A stretch of DNA of 64,000 nucleotides from the NCBI RefSeq assembly GCF_003610195.1, contig NZ_RAPO01000002.1, positions 806,001 to 870,000 of the forward strand. The letters are read 5' to 3'. The notes under the pieces were generated by a model. It saw nothing but the letters and a program-made list of their open reading frames with translations. It searched no databases and was not told the DNA's origin. A program made the position numbers and the translations under genes. The stretch is from Halopiger aswanensis. Its GTDB lineage: Archaea; Halobacteriota; Halobacteria; Halobacteriales; Natrialbaceae. Position 1 is the stretch's first letter; the number at the start of each line of letters is the position of its first letter. Positions 54,064-63,037 of this stretch are shown here, in pieces.

Positions 54064-54879
54064 CTACTCGTCGGACTGGAGCCGCTTCGTCGTCTGGACC
54101 AGCGGATGGCGCGCGTAGTCGACGACCTCGATGTCGTCGATCCGCTCGAGATTTTCCTTTTCGGCGGTCCGGGCCATTCCGAGATCGACGCCGTCCTCGC
54201 GGTCGATCACGATGACGTAGGCGTCCATCTCGTCGATTCCGAGTCGATCCGACGCGAGCACGCGGTGGTGGCCGTCCGCGAGCAACAGCGTGCCGGCGTT
54301 GTCGATAACGACCAGCGGCTCGGCCAACCCGCGCTCGAGTTCGTAGCGTCGCCCCTCGAGTTCGTCGGCGTAGACCCGGCCCTGGGTCGGCGTCAGGTCC
54401 GCCAACGGGACGGTACGCCGTTCCTGCTCGAGTTCGACGTCGTGGATCTGCTCCAAGGTGCGCATCAGTTTCCCCACCTTCTCGGGGGTGGCCCGCTCGA
54501 TCTGGCTGCGGATCACGTCGGCGTTGGAGATGATACCGACGAGGTTCCCCGCGTCGTCGACGACGGGGAGTTTCTGGATGCCAGATCGGAGAATGACCCG
54601 CGCCGCGTCGGTGACTTTCATCTCGGGGTGGGCGACGAGCAGGTCCGTCGTCATCACCTTGAAGATGGGCTCGTCCGGATCGGCCAGCAGGAGATCGCTG
54701 GCGCTGACGAACCCCTCGACGCGGCGCCGCTCGCAGACGGGAAAGCCGCTGTGGGCTTCGCTTTCGGCAATGCGGGCCGCAACGTCGCCGACCGTCGCGT
54801 CCGGGGAGACCGTCACCACGTCGCGGGTCATGTACTCCTCGACCTGTGGTTTTCTCCGGTCCGACAGTATCTCCTCCAT
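54064..54879 (-). CDS. CBS pair fused to a ParB/sulfiredoxin-like domain
   Basis: The 271-residue protein has two CBS motifs (about 15-75, TRDVVTVSPDATVGDVAARI, and 80-135, VMTTDLLVAHPEMKV) that together bind adenosine nucleotides. A linker follows, then a ParB-N/sulfiredoxin-like domain with the signature VIDNAGTLLLADGHHRVLAS near 200-219. Such a fusion suggests an adenylate-controlled phosphotransfer or DNA-related activity, but I know no proven function. CTTTTGC (minus strand) lies about 27 bases before the ATG at 54879, supporting that start. It is divergent to nothing nearby and followed by the SDR gene on the same strand. Confidence 0.82.
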   Translation of the reverse strand: MEEILSDRRKPQVEEYMTRDVVTVSPDATVGDVAARIAESEAHSGFPVCERRRVEGFVSASDLLLADPDEPIFKVMTTDLLVAHPEMKVTDAARVILRSGIQKLPVVDDAGNLVGIISNADVIRSQIERATPEKVGKLMRTLEQIHDVELEQERRTVPLADLTPTQGRVYADELEGRRYELERGLAEPLVVIDNAGTLLLADGHHRVLASDRLGIDEMDAYVIVIDREDGVDLGMARTAEKENLERIDDIEVVDYARHPLVQTTKRLQSDE

Positions 54880-54968
54880 AGCCAACCGTAACGGGGCCGC
54901 GCGCAAAAGAACTGTCTTCGGGAGCGATTCGTTCGCTCACCGATGCTCGATCGCCGACTGTGTGTTAG

Positions 54969-55094
54969 TCAGGTCACTTTCTCCTGCTTCCAGTAGTGGT
55001 CGCAGGCGCGGCAGCCGAACTGGATGAACGTCGCCCGTTCCTCGAGCCAGACGTCGTCCGCACCGCAGTGGGGACACGACTCCCGGGACGTCAT
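54969..55094 (-). CDS. 41-residue zinc-knuckle micro-protein
   Basis: This short frame encodes MTSRESCPHCGADDVWLEER then ATFIQFGCRACDHYWKQEKVT in sense. It has two C-x2-C pairs, CPHC at 7-10 and CRAC at 28-31, the pattern of a four-Cys zinc ribbon. Small CPxCG proteins of this kind are widespread in haloarchaea and some affect biofilm or motility in Haloferax. It is between the CBS-ParB gene and the RCK-DHH gene on the same strand. It was found by reading the minus strand directly, as it is too short for usual length cut-offs. Confidence 0.75.
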   Translation of the reverse strand: MTSRESCPHCGADDVWLEERATFIQFGCRACDHYWKQEKVT

Positions 55095-55218
55095 AGGCGA
55101 ACGTACCTCGTCGACGCCCTTGAGCGCTCTGCCGGCGCGTTCCTCACGACTCCAGGGTTCAGGGGCGTCGTGGCAGAGAGCGAGGAGGTGACGGACGACG
55201 AGACGGAGAGACGAGAAA

Positions 55219-56694
55219 TCACTCCTCGAGCGTAAACAGCCACTCGCTGGTCTGGGTGTAGGTGCCGACCGCCGTACCGGGCCGGGACTCGATCGCCTCG
55301 AAGAACCGCTTGGTGATCACTTCCTCGACGACGCTGACGATCGACTCGACCTCGTCCTCGTCGTCGGCGCTCGCGAGGATCCCGATCTCGAGTTGGGCGC
55401 CGGCCATGTCGGCGTGGCCGCCGGCGCTGCCGATGCGGGCGAACGCGTCGCGGAGCGTCTCGCCGAGGTCGACGTCGTTGGCCCGCGAGCGGGCCGACAG
55501 GTACGCCATTTCGTCGCGGAAGCCGAAGACGAGCGTCGTCTCGACGCCCTCCATCGCGAGCAACTGGTCGGCGGCTTGCGGTAAGGCGTCCCGGTTGTTG
55601 ATCCGGCCGACGCTCGCGACGGCGACGGAATCGCGCCGTTCCCGGTTCTTGATCGCCCGCGCGATCGTCTCTAGGGTGTCGCCCTCGATCGTCGGCTGCT
55701 CGATCTGCTGGAGCAGGGAGACGTCGGCGTGGGGCCGAAGGATCGATGCCGCTCGAAAGTCCGCCGGCGCGACCTCCCGCGTGAAGTCGTTCGTGTCGAC
55801 GCGAATCCCGTACAGCAGCGCCGTCGCCGTCGAGCGATCGAAGCCAATGTTGAACCGCTCGACGTACTCCGCGAGGACGGTGCTGGTCGCGCCGGCCTCC
55901 TCCCGCAGTTCGACGAACGCGCCGGGCACCGGGCCCCGCGGCGGGTGGTGGTCGATGACGATGTCGACGTCGAGGGTCTCCGGCAGCCCGTCGTTGACGC
56001 CGGGCCGAGAGTGGTCGACCAGCGCGAACGCCCCGTACTCCTCGAGCGAGTCCTCGGGCGCCAGATTTCGCAACTCGAGCTCGAGCAGGTTGACCATCGC
56101 CCGGTTCTCCTGGTGGGAGATTTCCCCGAAGTAGCAGGCCTCGGCGTCGACACCGACCGATTCGGCGATCTTGACGAGCGCGACCGCGCTCGCGATCGCG
56201 TCGGGATCGGGGTTGTCGTGGGTGACGACCGCGAGCGGGCCGTCGATCGACGCCAGCTCCTGGCGCAGCCCGATCGCGGCCTCGGCCGACCGACTCGCGG
56301 TTTCGTCGATCACCCGTTCGACGATCGCGCTGTCGGCGTCAACGACGTGGTCCGCGAGGCCGCCGAAGGTCGTCCGGTCGGTCAGCGTCGGGTTCCCGCC
56401 CAGCGAGGCGACGATCGACGCGTGCGGAAAGCGGTCGCGGGCGTGCTCGAGGGCGCTGCGGTTGACGTCGGTGCGATCGCCGCCGACGAAGATGACGTCC
56501 GGCCGATCGATATTCGCGAGCGTCGCCGGATCGCTCGGATCGGCGTGGCGCGCCGGGATGCTCTCCTCGCGGAGCGTCTCGACGACGGCCTCGTCGCTCG
56601 TCACGACCAGCAGGCGGCCGTCCCTGCGCTCGGCCACCCGCTCCGCGACGTGGCGACCGACGGTGCCACAGCCGAGCACGAGCCGGAAAACCAT
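55219..56694 (-). CDS. RCK-N/TrkA-N fused to DHH phosphoesterase
   Basis: The 491-residue protein joins a nucleotide-binding RCK/TrkA-N domain (LGCGTVG at 7-13, VTSDEAVVETLREE) to a DHH phosphoesterase domain: HDNPDPDAIASAVAL from 159, VDHSRPG near 227, and the DHH motif IDHHPPRG near 247. A DHHA1 domain follows with GSAGGHADMAGAQ near 424. The family includes nano-RNases and c-di-AMP phosphodiesterases, and the RCK part could sense NAD or a cyclic dinucleotide. The start at 56694 is backed by a TATA-like GCTTTTAC about 29 bases upstream. It follows the complex I operon by 109 bases on the same strand. Confidence 0.85.
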   Translation of the reverse strand: MVFRLVLGCGTVGRHVAERVAERRDGRLLVVTSDEAVVETLREESIPARHADPSDPATLANIDRPDVIFVGGDRTDVNRSALEHARDRFPHASIVASLGGNPTLTDRTTFGGLADHVVDADSAIVERVIDETASRSAEAAIGLRQELASIDGPLAVVTHDNPDPDAIASAVALVKIAESVGVDAEACYFGEISHQENRAMVNLLELELRNLAPEDSLEEYGAFALVDHSRPGVNDGLPETLDVDIVIDHHPPRGPVPGAFVELREEAGATSTVLAEYVERFNIGFDRSTATALLYGIRVDTNDFTREVAPADFRAASILRPHADVSLLQQIEQPTIEGDTLETIARAIKNRERRDSVAVASVGRINNRDALPQAADQLLAMEGVETTLVFGFRDEMAYLSARSRANDVDLGETLRDAFARIGSAGGHADMAGAQLEIGILASADDEDEVESIVSVVEEVITKRFFEAIESRPGTAVGTYTQTSEWLFTLEE

Positions 56695-56803
56695 GTATCG
56701 CCGGTTGCGACTCCGAGCGGTAAAAGCTACCGGGTTACGCGAGGAAAGCGGACGAACGGCGAGAACGGAACCGAGAAAAGCGGAATCGAAGCGTCCGATC
56801 CGG

Positions 56804-58333
56804 TCAGGCGATGACCGCAGCAGCCGCGTCGACTGCCGCGTCAACGACCGGCCCGAAGCCGGGCAACAGCAGTGCGGTCATCACGGCCGCGAAGACGATC
56901 GCGGCGTACAGCCCGGTCGGCTGGGCCAGCGTATCCCGATCGACGACCGGGTCCTCGATCCAGACGGCCTTGACCAGCCGCGAGTAGTAGTACAGCGACA
57001 GCGCGCTGTTGACGACCAGCGCGGCGGCGACGATCACCAGCCCGGCGTCGAGCGCCGCGGTGAACAGGAAGTACTTGCTCCAGAAGCCGCCGAAGGGCGG
57101 GATGCCGGCCAGACTGAACATGAAGATCGCCAGCGCGGCGCAGGCGACCGGCGCCTGATTCGAGAGCCCGTTGTAGTCCTCGAAGGTTCGGCCGACGCCC
57201 CAGTACTCCGCCAGGGCGACGAACAGGAACGCGCCGGTGTTCATGAAGCCGTAGACCAGCAGGTGCATCATCGCCGCCCCCATCACGAGCTCGCCGCCGT
57301 CGGCCGACAGCCCGGCCAGCCCGATCAGCGCGTAGCCGGCGTGGCCGATCGAGGAGTAGGCGAGCATCCGCTTGACGTTGCGCTGGGTCGCGGCCGCGAA
57401 GTTCCCCAGCGTCATCGTGACGATCGCGAGGATGACGAAGGCCAGCGTCCAGTCGACGCCGACGAGATCGCTCGTCACCTCGAGCGGGAACGCGGTCGTG
57501 AACACGCGGAACGTGATCACGAAGCCGGCCGCCTTCGAGGCCGACGAGAGGAACGCGCTGATCGGCGCGGGCGCACCCTCGTAGGCCTCCGGCGCCCAGA
57601 AGTGGAACGGGACGCTGGCGGTCTTGTACGCGAAGCCGCCCAGCAGCATCAGGATACCCAGCCCGAGCAGCCCGTCGTAGGCGAACTCGCCGCCGGCAGC
57701 GGCGCTCTCCTCGAGCGCGGCTGCGATGGCGTCGAGTTGCATGACGCCGGTCGCGCCGTAGACCAGCGAGATGCCGTAGACGAACACGGCCGAGGACAGC
57801 GCGCCGATCAGGAAGTACTTCAGGCCGGCTTCGACGCTGCCGCGGTTGTCCTTCAGGATCGAGACCAGGGCGTACGACGGCAGGCTCGAGAGCTCGAGGG
57901 CGATGAAGATCGTCACGAGGCTGTTGGCGGCCGCCATCGTCGACATGCCGGTCGCCGCGAGGACGACCAGCGAGTAGTACTCGGCCTGGTAGGCGTGATC
58001 CTGCAGGTAGTCGTAGCTCGCGACCGACACCAGGGCGGTGACGACCGCGACGACGATCATGAAGTACAGCGCCAACTGGTCGACGACGAACTGGCCGTCG
58101 AACAGTTCGATGACGCCGTGGCCGCCCTCCATGCCGGGGGTACCGACGCCGGCGGTGATGAACCAGACGGCGGCGGCCAGCGAGGCCAGCGCGCCGGTGG
58201 CGGCGGTGCCGGAAAGCAGGGCGCGGTTCGTCGACCGCGGCGAGATGCTGTCGACGAGGAACAGCGCGACGGCCGTCGCAGCCATGATCAGCACGGGTGC
58301 GAGGCCGGCCCACGCGGGCAGTTCCACCGCCAT
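56804..58333 (-). CDS. nuoN: Complex I subunit N (NuoN-like), proton-pumping membrane subunit
   Basis: The 509-residue subunit has about 14 transmembrane segments and is one of the three antiporter-like proton channels of complex I. Characteristic stretches are ELSSLPSYALVSILKDNRGSVEAGLKYFL near 145 with the conserved Glu, and RNVKRMLAYSSIGHAGYALIGL near 318 with the Lys-His pair. A Pro/Trp-rich loop (FHFWAPEAYEGAPAPISAFL) is also seen. Its start codon shares one base with the stop of nuoM (58333). It is the last gene of the operon, followed by the DHH gene after 109 bases. Confidence 0.95.
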   Translation of the reverse strand: MAVELPAWAGLAPVLIMAATAVALFLVDSISPRSTNRALLSGTAATGALASLAAAVWFITAGVGTPGMEGGHGVIELFDGQFVVDQLALYFMIVVAVVTALVSVASYDYLQDHAYQAEYYSLVVLAATGMSTMAAANSLVTIFIALELSSLPSYALVSILKDNRGSVEAGLKYFLIGALSSAVFVYGISLVYGATGVMQLDAIAAALEESAAAGGEFAYDGLLGLGILMLLGGFAYKTASVPFHFWAPEAYEGAPAPISAFLSSASKAAGFVITFRVFTTAFPLEVTSDLVGVDWTLAFVILAIVTMTLGNFAAATQRNVKRMLAYSSIGHAGYALIGLAGLSADGGELVMGAAMMHLLVYGFMNTGAFLFVALAEYWGVGRTFEDYNGLSNQAPVACAALAIFMFSLAGIPPFGGFWSKYFLFTAALDAGLVIVAAALVVNSALSLYYYSRLVKAVWIEDPVVDRDTLAQPTGLYAAIVFAAVMTALLLPGFGPVVDAAVDAAAAVIA

Positions 58334-59859
58334 TACAGCTCACCTCCGGTCTCTAAGATCGGGTTGACTGCGTCGGTAATCATCTCGAAGATCAGGTCGG
58401 GAGCCACGCCCAGCAGGATGATGAGTCCCAGCAGCACGAACATCGGGGCGACGTCGTGCAGCGGGGCGCGGCCGAGGTCGTAGTCGGTTTCCAGCCGGTA
58501 CGGACCGAAGACGGTGCGTTGCAGCGCAAAGAGCAGGTAGCCCGCGACGATGACGATGCCGAACATCGCCGCCGCCGTAAAGAGGGGCGCGTAGGCGAGT
58601 TGCTCGGACTGGAACGCGCCGAAGAAGATCGTGAACTCGCCGTAGAAGCCGCTCATCAGCGGCAGCCCCATGTAGCCGAACGCGCCGGCGATCAGGATGC
58701 CGACGGCGATGGGCATCCGGTCGGCGAGCCCGGACATGTCCGTGACCATCCGGGTGTGGGTCGCGTTGTAGATGACGCCGACCGCCATGAACATCAGCCC
58801 CGAGATCAGGCCGTGGCTCACCATCTGGAACGTTGCGCCGCCGACCCCGAACTGCGTGTACGCGATCAGGCCGAGGATGACGTAGCCCATCGACGACACG
58901 GAGGAGTAAGCGACGATCCGTTTGAGGTCCGTCTGGGCCAGCGCGAGCATCGCGCCGTAGATGACGCTGATGACCGCGATAGCCGCGATCGGCACCGCGT
59001 ACGCGGCGACCTGCTCCGGGAACATCGTGAAGTTGAACCGGAGCAGGGCGTAGGTCCCCATCTTCAGCAGGACGCCCGCCAGCAGCACCGACGCGGGCGT
59101 CGGCGCCTCGACGTGGGCGTCCGGCAGCCACGTGTGGAACGGGACGACCGGGACCTTCACTGCAAACCCGAGGAACATCGCGACGAACACGACCGAGGCT
59201 AACGCGGACCCGCTAAGCCCGAACAGGCCGTCGGGACCGCCCTCGAGCATCGCGTCGGCGATCTCGGGCAGCGCGAAACTGGTGACGTCACCCAGCCCGA
59301 ACACGAGCGTGATGAAGGCACCGAACATCAGCAGCGAGGCGACGTTCGTGTAGACGAAGAACTTGATCGCCGCGTACTTCCGGCGCGGGCCGCCCCAGAT
59401 CCCGATCAGCAGGTACATCGGGATCAGCACGGCCTCCCAGAAGATGAACCAAGCGAAAAAGTCCAGCGCGGCGAAGACGCCGATGAGGTTCGCCTCGATG
59501 AAGAGCACGAGCCCGTAGAACTGGGACTCGCGCTCGTCGATCGGCGTCCACGAGCTCAGGATCGCCAGCGAACAGAGGATCGTCGTCAGCACCACGAGCG
59601 GGAGACTGATCCCGTCGAGACCGACGAACCACGAGATCGTGTAGTCGCCCAGCTGGATCCACTCGAACTGCGACTCGAAGGCGAGTTCGCCGTCGAGCAA
59701 GGCGTTCCCGCTGCCGTCGAAGGCCGAGAACAGCCACAGGCTGAGCGCGGCCGGCACGAGGCTGATCGCGAACGCCAGTTTGCCGGCGATACGGTTCGGC
59801 GCGACGAACGTGACGAGCGCGCCGAGCAGTGCGACCGCGATCAGTGCTTCGATCATCAT
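58333..59859 (-). CDS. nuoM: Complex I subunit M (NuoM-like), proton-pumping membrane subunit
   Basis: The 508-residue subunit is a second antiporter-like channel of complex I. Landmarks are FWEAVLIPMYLLIGIWGGPRRKYAAIKFF near 141 and PFHTWLPDAHVEAPTPASVLLAGVLLKMG near 230 with the catalytic Lys. TDLKRIVAYSSVSSMGYVILG near 312 is also conserved. The start MMIEALIAVALL at 59859 overlaps the nuoL stop as ATGA, the typical coupled arrangement. A further in-frame ATG at 59868 is less likely. Subunits nuoL, M and N are encoded in complex-typical order. Confidence 0.95.
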   Translation of the reverse strand: MMIEALIAVALLGALVTFVAPNRIAGKLAFAISLVPAALSLWLFSAFDGSGNALLDGELAFESQFEWIQLGDYTISWFVGLDGISLPLVVLTTILCSLAILSSWTPIDERESQFYGLVLFIEANLIGVFAALDFFAWFIFWEAVLIPMYLLIGIWGGPRRKYAAIKFFVYTNVASLLMFGAFITLVFGLGDVTSFALPEIADAMLEGGPDGLFGLSGSALASVVFVAMFLGFAVKVPVVPFHTWLPDAHVEAPTPASVLLAGVLLKMGTYALLRFNFTMFPEQVAAYAVPIAAIAVISVIYGAMLALAQTDLKRIVAYSSVSSMGYVILGLIAYTQFGVGGATFQMVSHGLISGLMFMAVGVIYNATHTRMVTDMSGLADRMPIAVGILIAGAFGYMGLPLMSGFYGEFTIFFGAFQSEQLAYAPLFTAAAMFGIVIVAGYLLFALQRTVFGPYRLETDYDLGRAPLHDVAPMFVLLGLIILLGVAPDLIFEMITDAVNPILETGGEL

Positions 59860-61898
59860 AGGAACCACCCCCCGCTAATGCCGAGGATCAACAGTAAGCC
59901 GATGAACCCGGCCACGAGCAGGGCCGCGTAGTTCGTCACGATACCGGTCTGAATGCGCTTGACGCGACTCCCGCTGAACAGGCTCGCCGCCGAGACGCCG
60001 TCGACGACGCCGTCGATGACGGTCTGGTCGAACCGGTCGGCGGCTCGAGCCAGCGGCAGCGCGAAGCCTTCCGCGAGCCAGACCTGGAACTCGTCCTGGT
60101 AGTAGTTGCTGCGCAGCAGGGTGTACACGCCGCCGAGCTTCTGCGTGTGGCGAGCGGGCTCGGGGACGGCGTACAGCGAGTACGCCAGGAGCGCACCGCC
60201 GAGCGCGAGTCCGACCGACAGCGCTGCGGACAGCAGCATGGTGGTCGTCTCGGAGCTAATGTAGCCCTCCTCGAAGGCCACCATCTCGTGGTAGTGGTGG
60301 TAGGTCAGCCCCTCGACGTAGCCGTACTCGCCGTCGAGCCAGTGCTCGAGGAACGTGATGTCCGCGCCGGTCAGCTTCGCGACGGGCGCGAGGTTGGCGA
60401 CGCCCGCAAGCAGCGCGAGCAGCCCCAGCACGATCAGGGGCACCTTGATCGACCAGCCGACCGGGTGTGGGTTCTCGGCCGTCTCGGACCGGGGGTCGCC
60501 GTGGAAGGTCAGGAAGACCATCCGGAAGGTGTAGAAGCCGGTGAAGAACACGGCCACGAGCCCCATCGCGTAGGCCGCGAGGATGACCGGGTTCTCGAGG
60601 CCGACGATCAGCGCGTCGAACAGGACCTCGTCCTTCGACCAGAAGCCGGAGAACGGCACGATGCCCGCGAGCGCGAGCGCGCCGGCGAGGAACGTGTAGT
60701 AGGTGACGGGCGCCTTGTCCTTCAGACCGCCCATCTTCCACATGTCCTGTTCGTGGTGCATGAGAACGATGACGGCACCGGAGCCGAGGAAGAGTAGCGC
60801 CTTGAAGAAGGCGTGGTTCATCAGGTGGAAGACCCCGGCGACGTAGCCGCCGACGCCGAGGCCCAGCATCATGTAGCCGTACTGGCTGATCGTCGAGTAG
60901 GCCAGCACCTGCTTGATGTCGTCCTTGACGACGCCCATCGTCGCCGCGAACAAGGCGGTGAAGCCGCCGACGAAGGCGATGACCGCCAGCGCGGTCGGCG
61001 ACTGGGCGTAGTAGCCGAACATTCGGGCGACCAGATAGACGCCGGCCGCGACCATCGTCGCCGCGTGGATGAGCGCCGACACCGTCGTGGGGCCCTCCAT
61101 CGCGTCGGGCAGCCACGTGTGCAGCGGGAACTGCGCGGACTTGCCGATGACCCCGCCCAGCACGAGCAGTCCGGTGATCGTCACCCACGTCTGGGCGCCG
61201 AAGCCGAACAGCGTCTCGCCCTCTTCGATGGCGGTCTCGGCGGCGACGACGAACGACTCGTCGCCGGCGAACGCGACCGTGCCGAAGGTCGCCGCGATGG
61301 CGACGACACCCAACAGGAAGAAGTAGTCACCGAAGCGGGTGACCAGGAACGCTTTCTTCGCCGCCGACGGGGCAGATTCCGTGCGGAACCAGAACCCGAT
61401 CAGCAGGTACGAACACAGGCCCACCAGCTCGAAGAACATGAACGCCATCAGCAGGTTGTCCGCGTAGACGAACGCGAGCATGCTGAACGTAAAGAGCCCG
61501 AGCTCGGCGTAGTAGCGCGGCAGCCCGGTCTCGCCCTCGTCGTTCATGTATCCGAGGCTGAAAATGTGGACCAGCAGGGCCACGAGCGAGACGATGACCA
61601 GCATCAGCGCCGACAGCGGGTCGATCAGGATCCCGAAGGAGAAGACGATCTCCTCGAGTCCGGTCGACTCGGCCGCGGTCAGCACGTCGCCGGCCGCCCA
61701 CTCGTAGACCGTCTGGTGATACGTTTCGCCGCCCGCGACGGCCGCGAGCATCGCGAGCGAGAGCAGCAGGGAACCGCCCGTCGCAGCGATGCCCGCGAGC
61801 GCGCCCTTCTTCGGCATGGACCGGCCGAAGACGAGCGCGACGACGAATGCCACGAGCGGGAACAGCGCGATCGCCGGTGCGTAGTCGAATACAGCCAT
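59856..61898 (-). CDS. nuoL: Complex I subunit L (NuoL-like), proton-pumping membrane subunit
   Basis: The 680-residue subunit has about 16 transmembrane segments. The first 500 residues are an antiporter-like channel: FFELVGLCSYLLIGFWFRTESAPSAAKKAF near 146 with the catalytic Glu, PLHTWLPDAMEGPTTVSALIHAATMVAAG near 252, and KDDIKQVLAYSTISQYGYMMLG near 318. The C-terminal lateral helix region (from about 560) ends with QTVIDGVVDGVSAASLFSG. It starts three bases after the nuoK stop. Protein length is normal for this subunit. Confidence 0.95.
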   Translation of the reverse strand: MAVFDYAPAIALFPLVAFVVALVFGRSMPKKGALAGIAATGGSLLLSLAMLAAVAGGETYHQTVYEWAAGDVLTAAESTGLEEIVFSFGILIDPLSALMLVIVSLVALLVHIFSLGYMNDEGETGLPRYYAELGLFTFSMLAFVYADNLLMAFMFFELVGLCSYLLIGFWFRTESAPSAAKKAFLVTRFGDYFFLLGVVAIAATFGTVAFAGDESFVVAAETAIEEGETLFGFGAQTWVTITGLLVLGGVIGKSAQFPLHTWLPDAMEGPTTVSALIHAATMVAAGVYLVARMFGYYAQSPTALAVIAFVGGFTALFAATMGVVKDDIKQVLAYSTISQYGYMMLGLGVGGYVAGVFHLMNHAFFKALLFLGSGAVIVLMHHEQDMWKMGGLKDKAPVTYYTFLAGALALAGIVPFSGFWSKDEVLFDALIVGLENPVILAAYAMGLVAVFFTGFYTFRMVFLTFHGDPRSETAENPHPVGWSIKVPLIVLGLLALLAGVANLAPVAKLTGADITFLEHWLDGEYGYVEGLTYHHYHEMVAFEEGYISSETTTMLLSAALSVGLALGGALLAYSLYAVPEPARHTQKLGGVYTLLRSNYYQDEFQVWLAEGFALPLARAADRFDQTVIDGVVDGVSAASLFSGSRVKRIQTGIVTNYAALLVAGFIGLLLILGISGGWFL

Positions 61899-61901
61899 CT
61901 C

Positions 61902-62207
61902 TTACCACCTCATCGTCGTTGGAACCGTGACGTCGACGTCACGGAAGTTGCGGTACAGTACGAGGATGATCCCGAGTCCGACGGCGACCTCGGCGGCGGC
62001 CAGCGCCATCGTAAACAGCGCGAACACCTGGCCGGTGAGGTTGCCCTGGTAGAACGAGAACGCGATCAGGTTGATGTTGGCCGCGTTCAGCATGAGTTCG
62101 ACGGACATCAGGAACATCAGCGCGTTCCGACGGGTGAGGATGCCAAAGAGCCCGGTGCAGAACAGGGCCATCGACAGCAGCACGTAGTACTGCACTTCGA
62201 CTGCCAT
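61902..62207 (-). CDS. nuoK: Complex I subunit K (NuoK-like)
   Basis: The 101-residue membrane subunit has three transmembrane segments. The second holds the conserved Glu in MSVELMLNAANINLIAF near 35 and the third the pattern TMALAAAEVAVGLGIILVL near 66-84. In complex I this subunit carries a buried Glu pair in the proton pathway. Its start shares a base with the stop of the second nuoJ part, and nuoL follows three bases on. MvhA-type or Mrp relatives are not favoured because the whole complex I order is present. Confidence 0.94.
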   Translation of the reverse strand: MAVEVQYYVLLSMALFCTGLFGILTRRNALMFLMSVELMLNAANINLIAFSFYQGNLTGQVFALFTMALAAAEVAVGLGIILVLYRNFRDVDVTVPTTMRW

Positions 62208-62662
62208 CAGGCCTCACCTCCGTCGTCCGTTTCTCGGCCGGTCGTGCCGCCGTCGGTCGCGGTCCGCGACGGTTCGGCGGCCGTACTCGTCTCCGCGCCG
62301 CCGGCCGTATCGGAACCGCGAGCGGCCAGCGCCGCCACCGGCTCGCCCGACTCCTCGCGCTTTGCCAGCACGAGCGAGGCGTCGAGCGCCGCGTCAAGCG
62401 TCAGCGCGATCAGCAGGAACGCGGCGAGGAACGGCTCGGTTCCCGCGACGCCGCCGGCCGACTGCAACGGCTCGAGGTCGAACAGCGCGTAGCCGATCGC
62501 GGCGGTGATCGAGGCGACCTCGAACCCGCCGTCGGCCATCGGCTCGAACGGCGTGTTCAGGACGACCAGCGCCATCAGCACGAAGAGGCCGACGGCGAGC
62601 AGCCCCGGCGCGAGCGCCGCGCCGGAACTGAGTCGAAGTTGCGGTCGATTGCGTTTGCTCAT
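62207..62662 (-). CDS. nuoJ2: Complex I subunit J, C-terminal half (NuoJ2)
   Basis: The 151-residue protein holds what corresponds to the C-terminal part of NuoJ. It has a few hydrophobic segments (GLLAVGLFVLMALVVLN near 20-36, and one at 65-95 with TEPFLAAFLLIALTLDAALDAS). A haloarchaeal acidic tail of about 50 residues rich in Thr, Glu and Ala is unlike bacterial NuoJ. It overlaps the N-terminal half gene by 4 bases. Splitting of NuoJ into two genes is a recognised haloarchaeal arrangement, so this is the second part, not a frameshift. Confidence 0.85.
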   Translation of the reverse strand: MSKRNRPQLRLSSGAALAPGLLAVGLFVLMALVVLNTPFEPMADGGFEVASITAAIGYALFDLEPLQSAGGVAGTEPFLAAFLLIALTLDAALDASLVLAKREESGEPVAALAARGSDTAGGAETSTAAEPSRTATDGGTTGRETDDGGEA

Positions 62663-62943
62663 GCCTGTACCACCTCGTCGGAGTCCGCGTCAGCGTCCGC
62701 GTCCTCGCGCTGGGTCAGCATGACGGCGAACGTGATGAGGATGAGCACCCCGCCGACGTAGACGAGGATCTGCATCATGGCGACGAACTCGGCCGCCAGC
62801 ATCACGAAGTGGACCGCCATGCTCATCAGCGCCACGCCGAGCATGAGCGCCGAATGCCAGGGGTCCCGCAGGAGGACCACGCCCAGCGCGCTGCCGATCG
62901 TGACGAACGCGAACAGCGCGAATGCGATTTGCTCTGGTGTCAT
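62659..62943 (-). CDS. nuoJ1: Complex I subunit J, N-terminal half (NuoJ1)
   Basis: The 94-residue membrane protein matches the first part of NuoJ: FALFAFVTIGSALGVVLLRDPWHSALMLG, then VHFVMLAAEFVAMMQILVYVGGVLILITFAVML, which carries the conserved QILVYVGGVLILI core of this subunit. It ends with a short acidic tail (DADADADSDEVVQA) that stops where the second part, encoded by the next gene, begins. The 4-base ATGA overlap indicates coupled translation. A 94-base gap to nuoI lies upstream. Confidence 0.9.
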   Translation of the reverse strand: MTPEQIAFALFAFVTIGSALGVVLLRDPWHSALMLGVALMSMAVHFVMLAAEFVAMMQILVYVGGVLILITFAVMLTQREDADADADSDEVVQA

Positions 62944-63037
62944 AGATGTCCTGTCGCTCGTACGCGTGTGCGTGTTACTGCTGTTCGTACCGGTCGCTCG
63001 TCTCGAGACCGTCGATGCCGTCGGGACCGAGCGCCCG

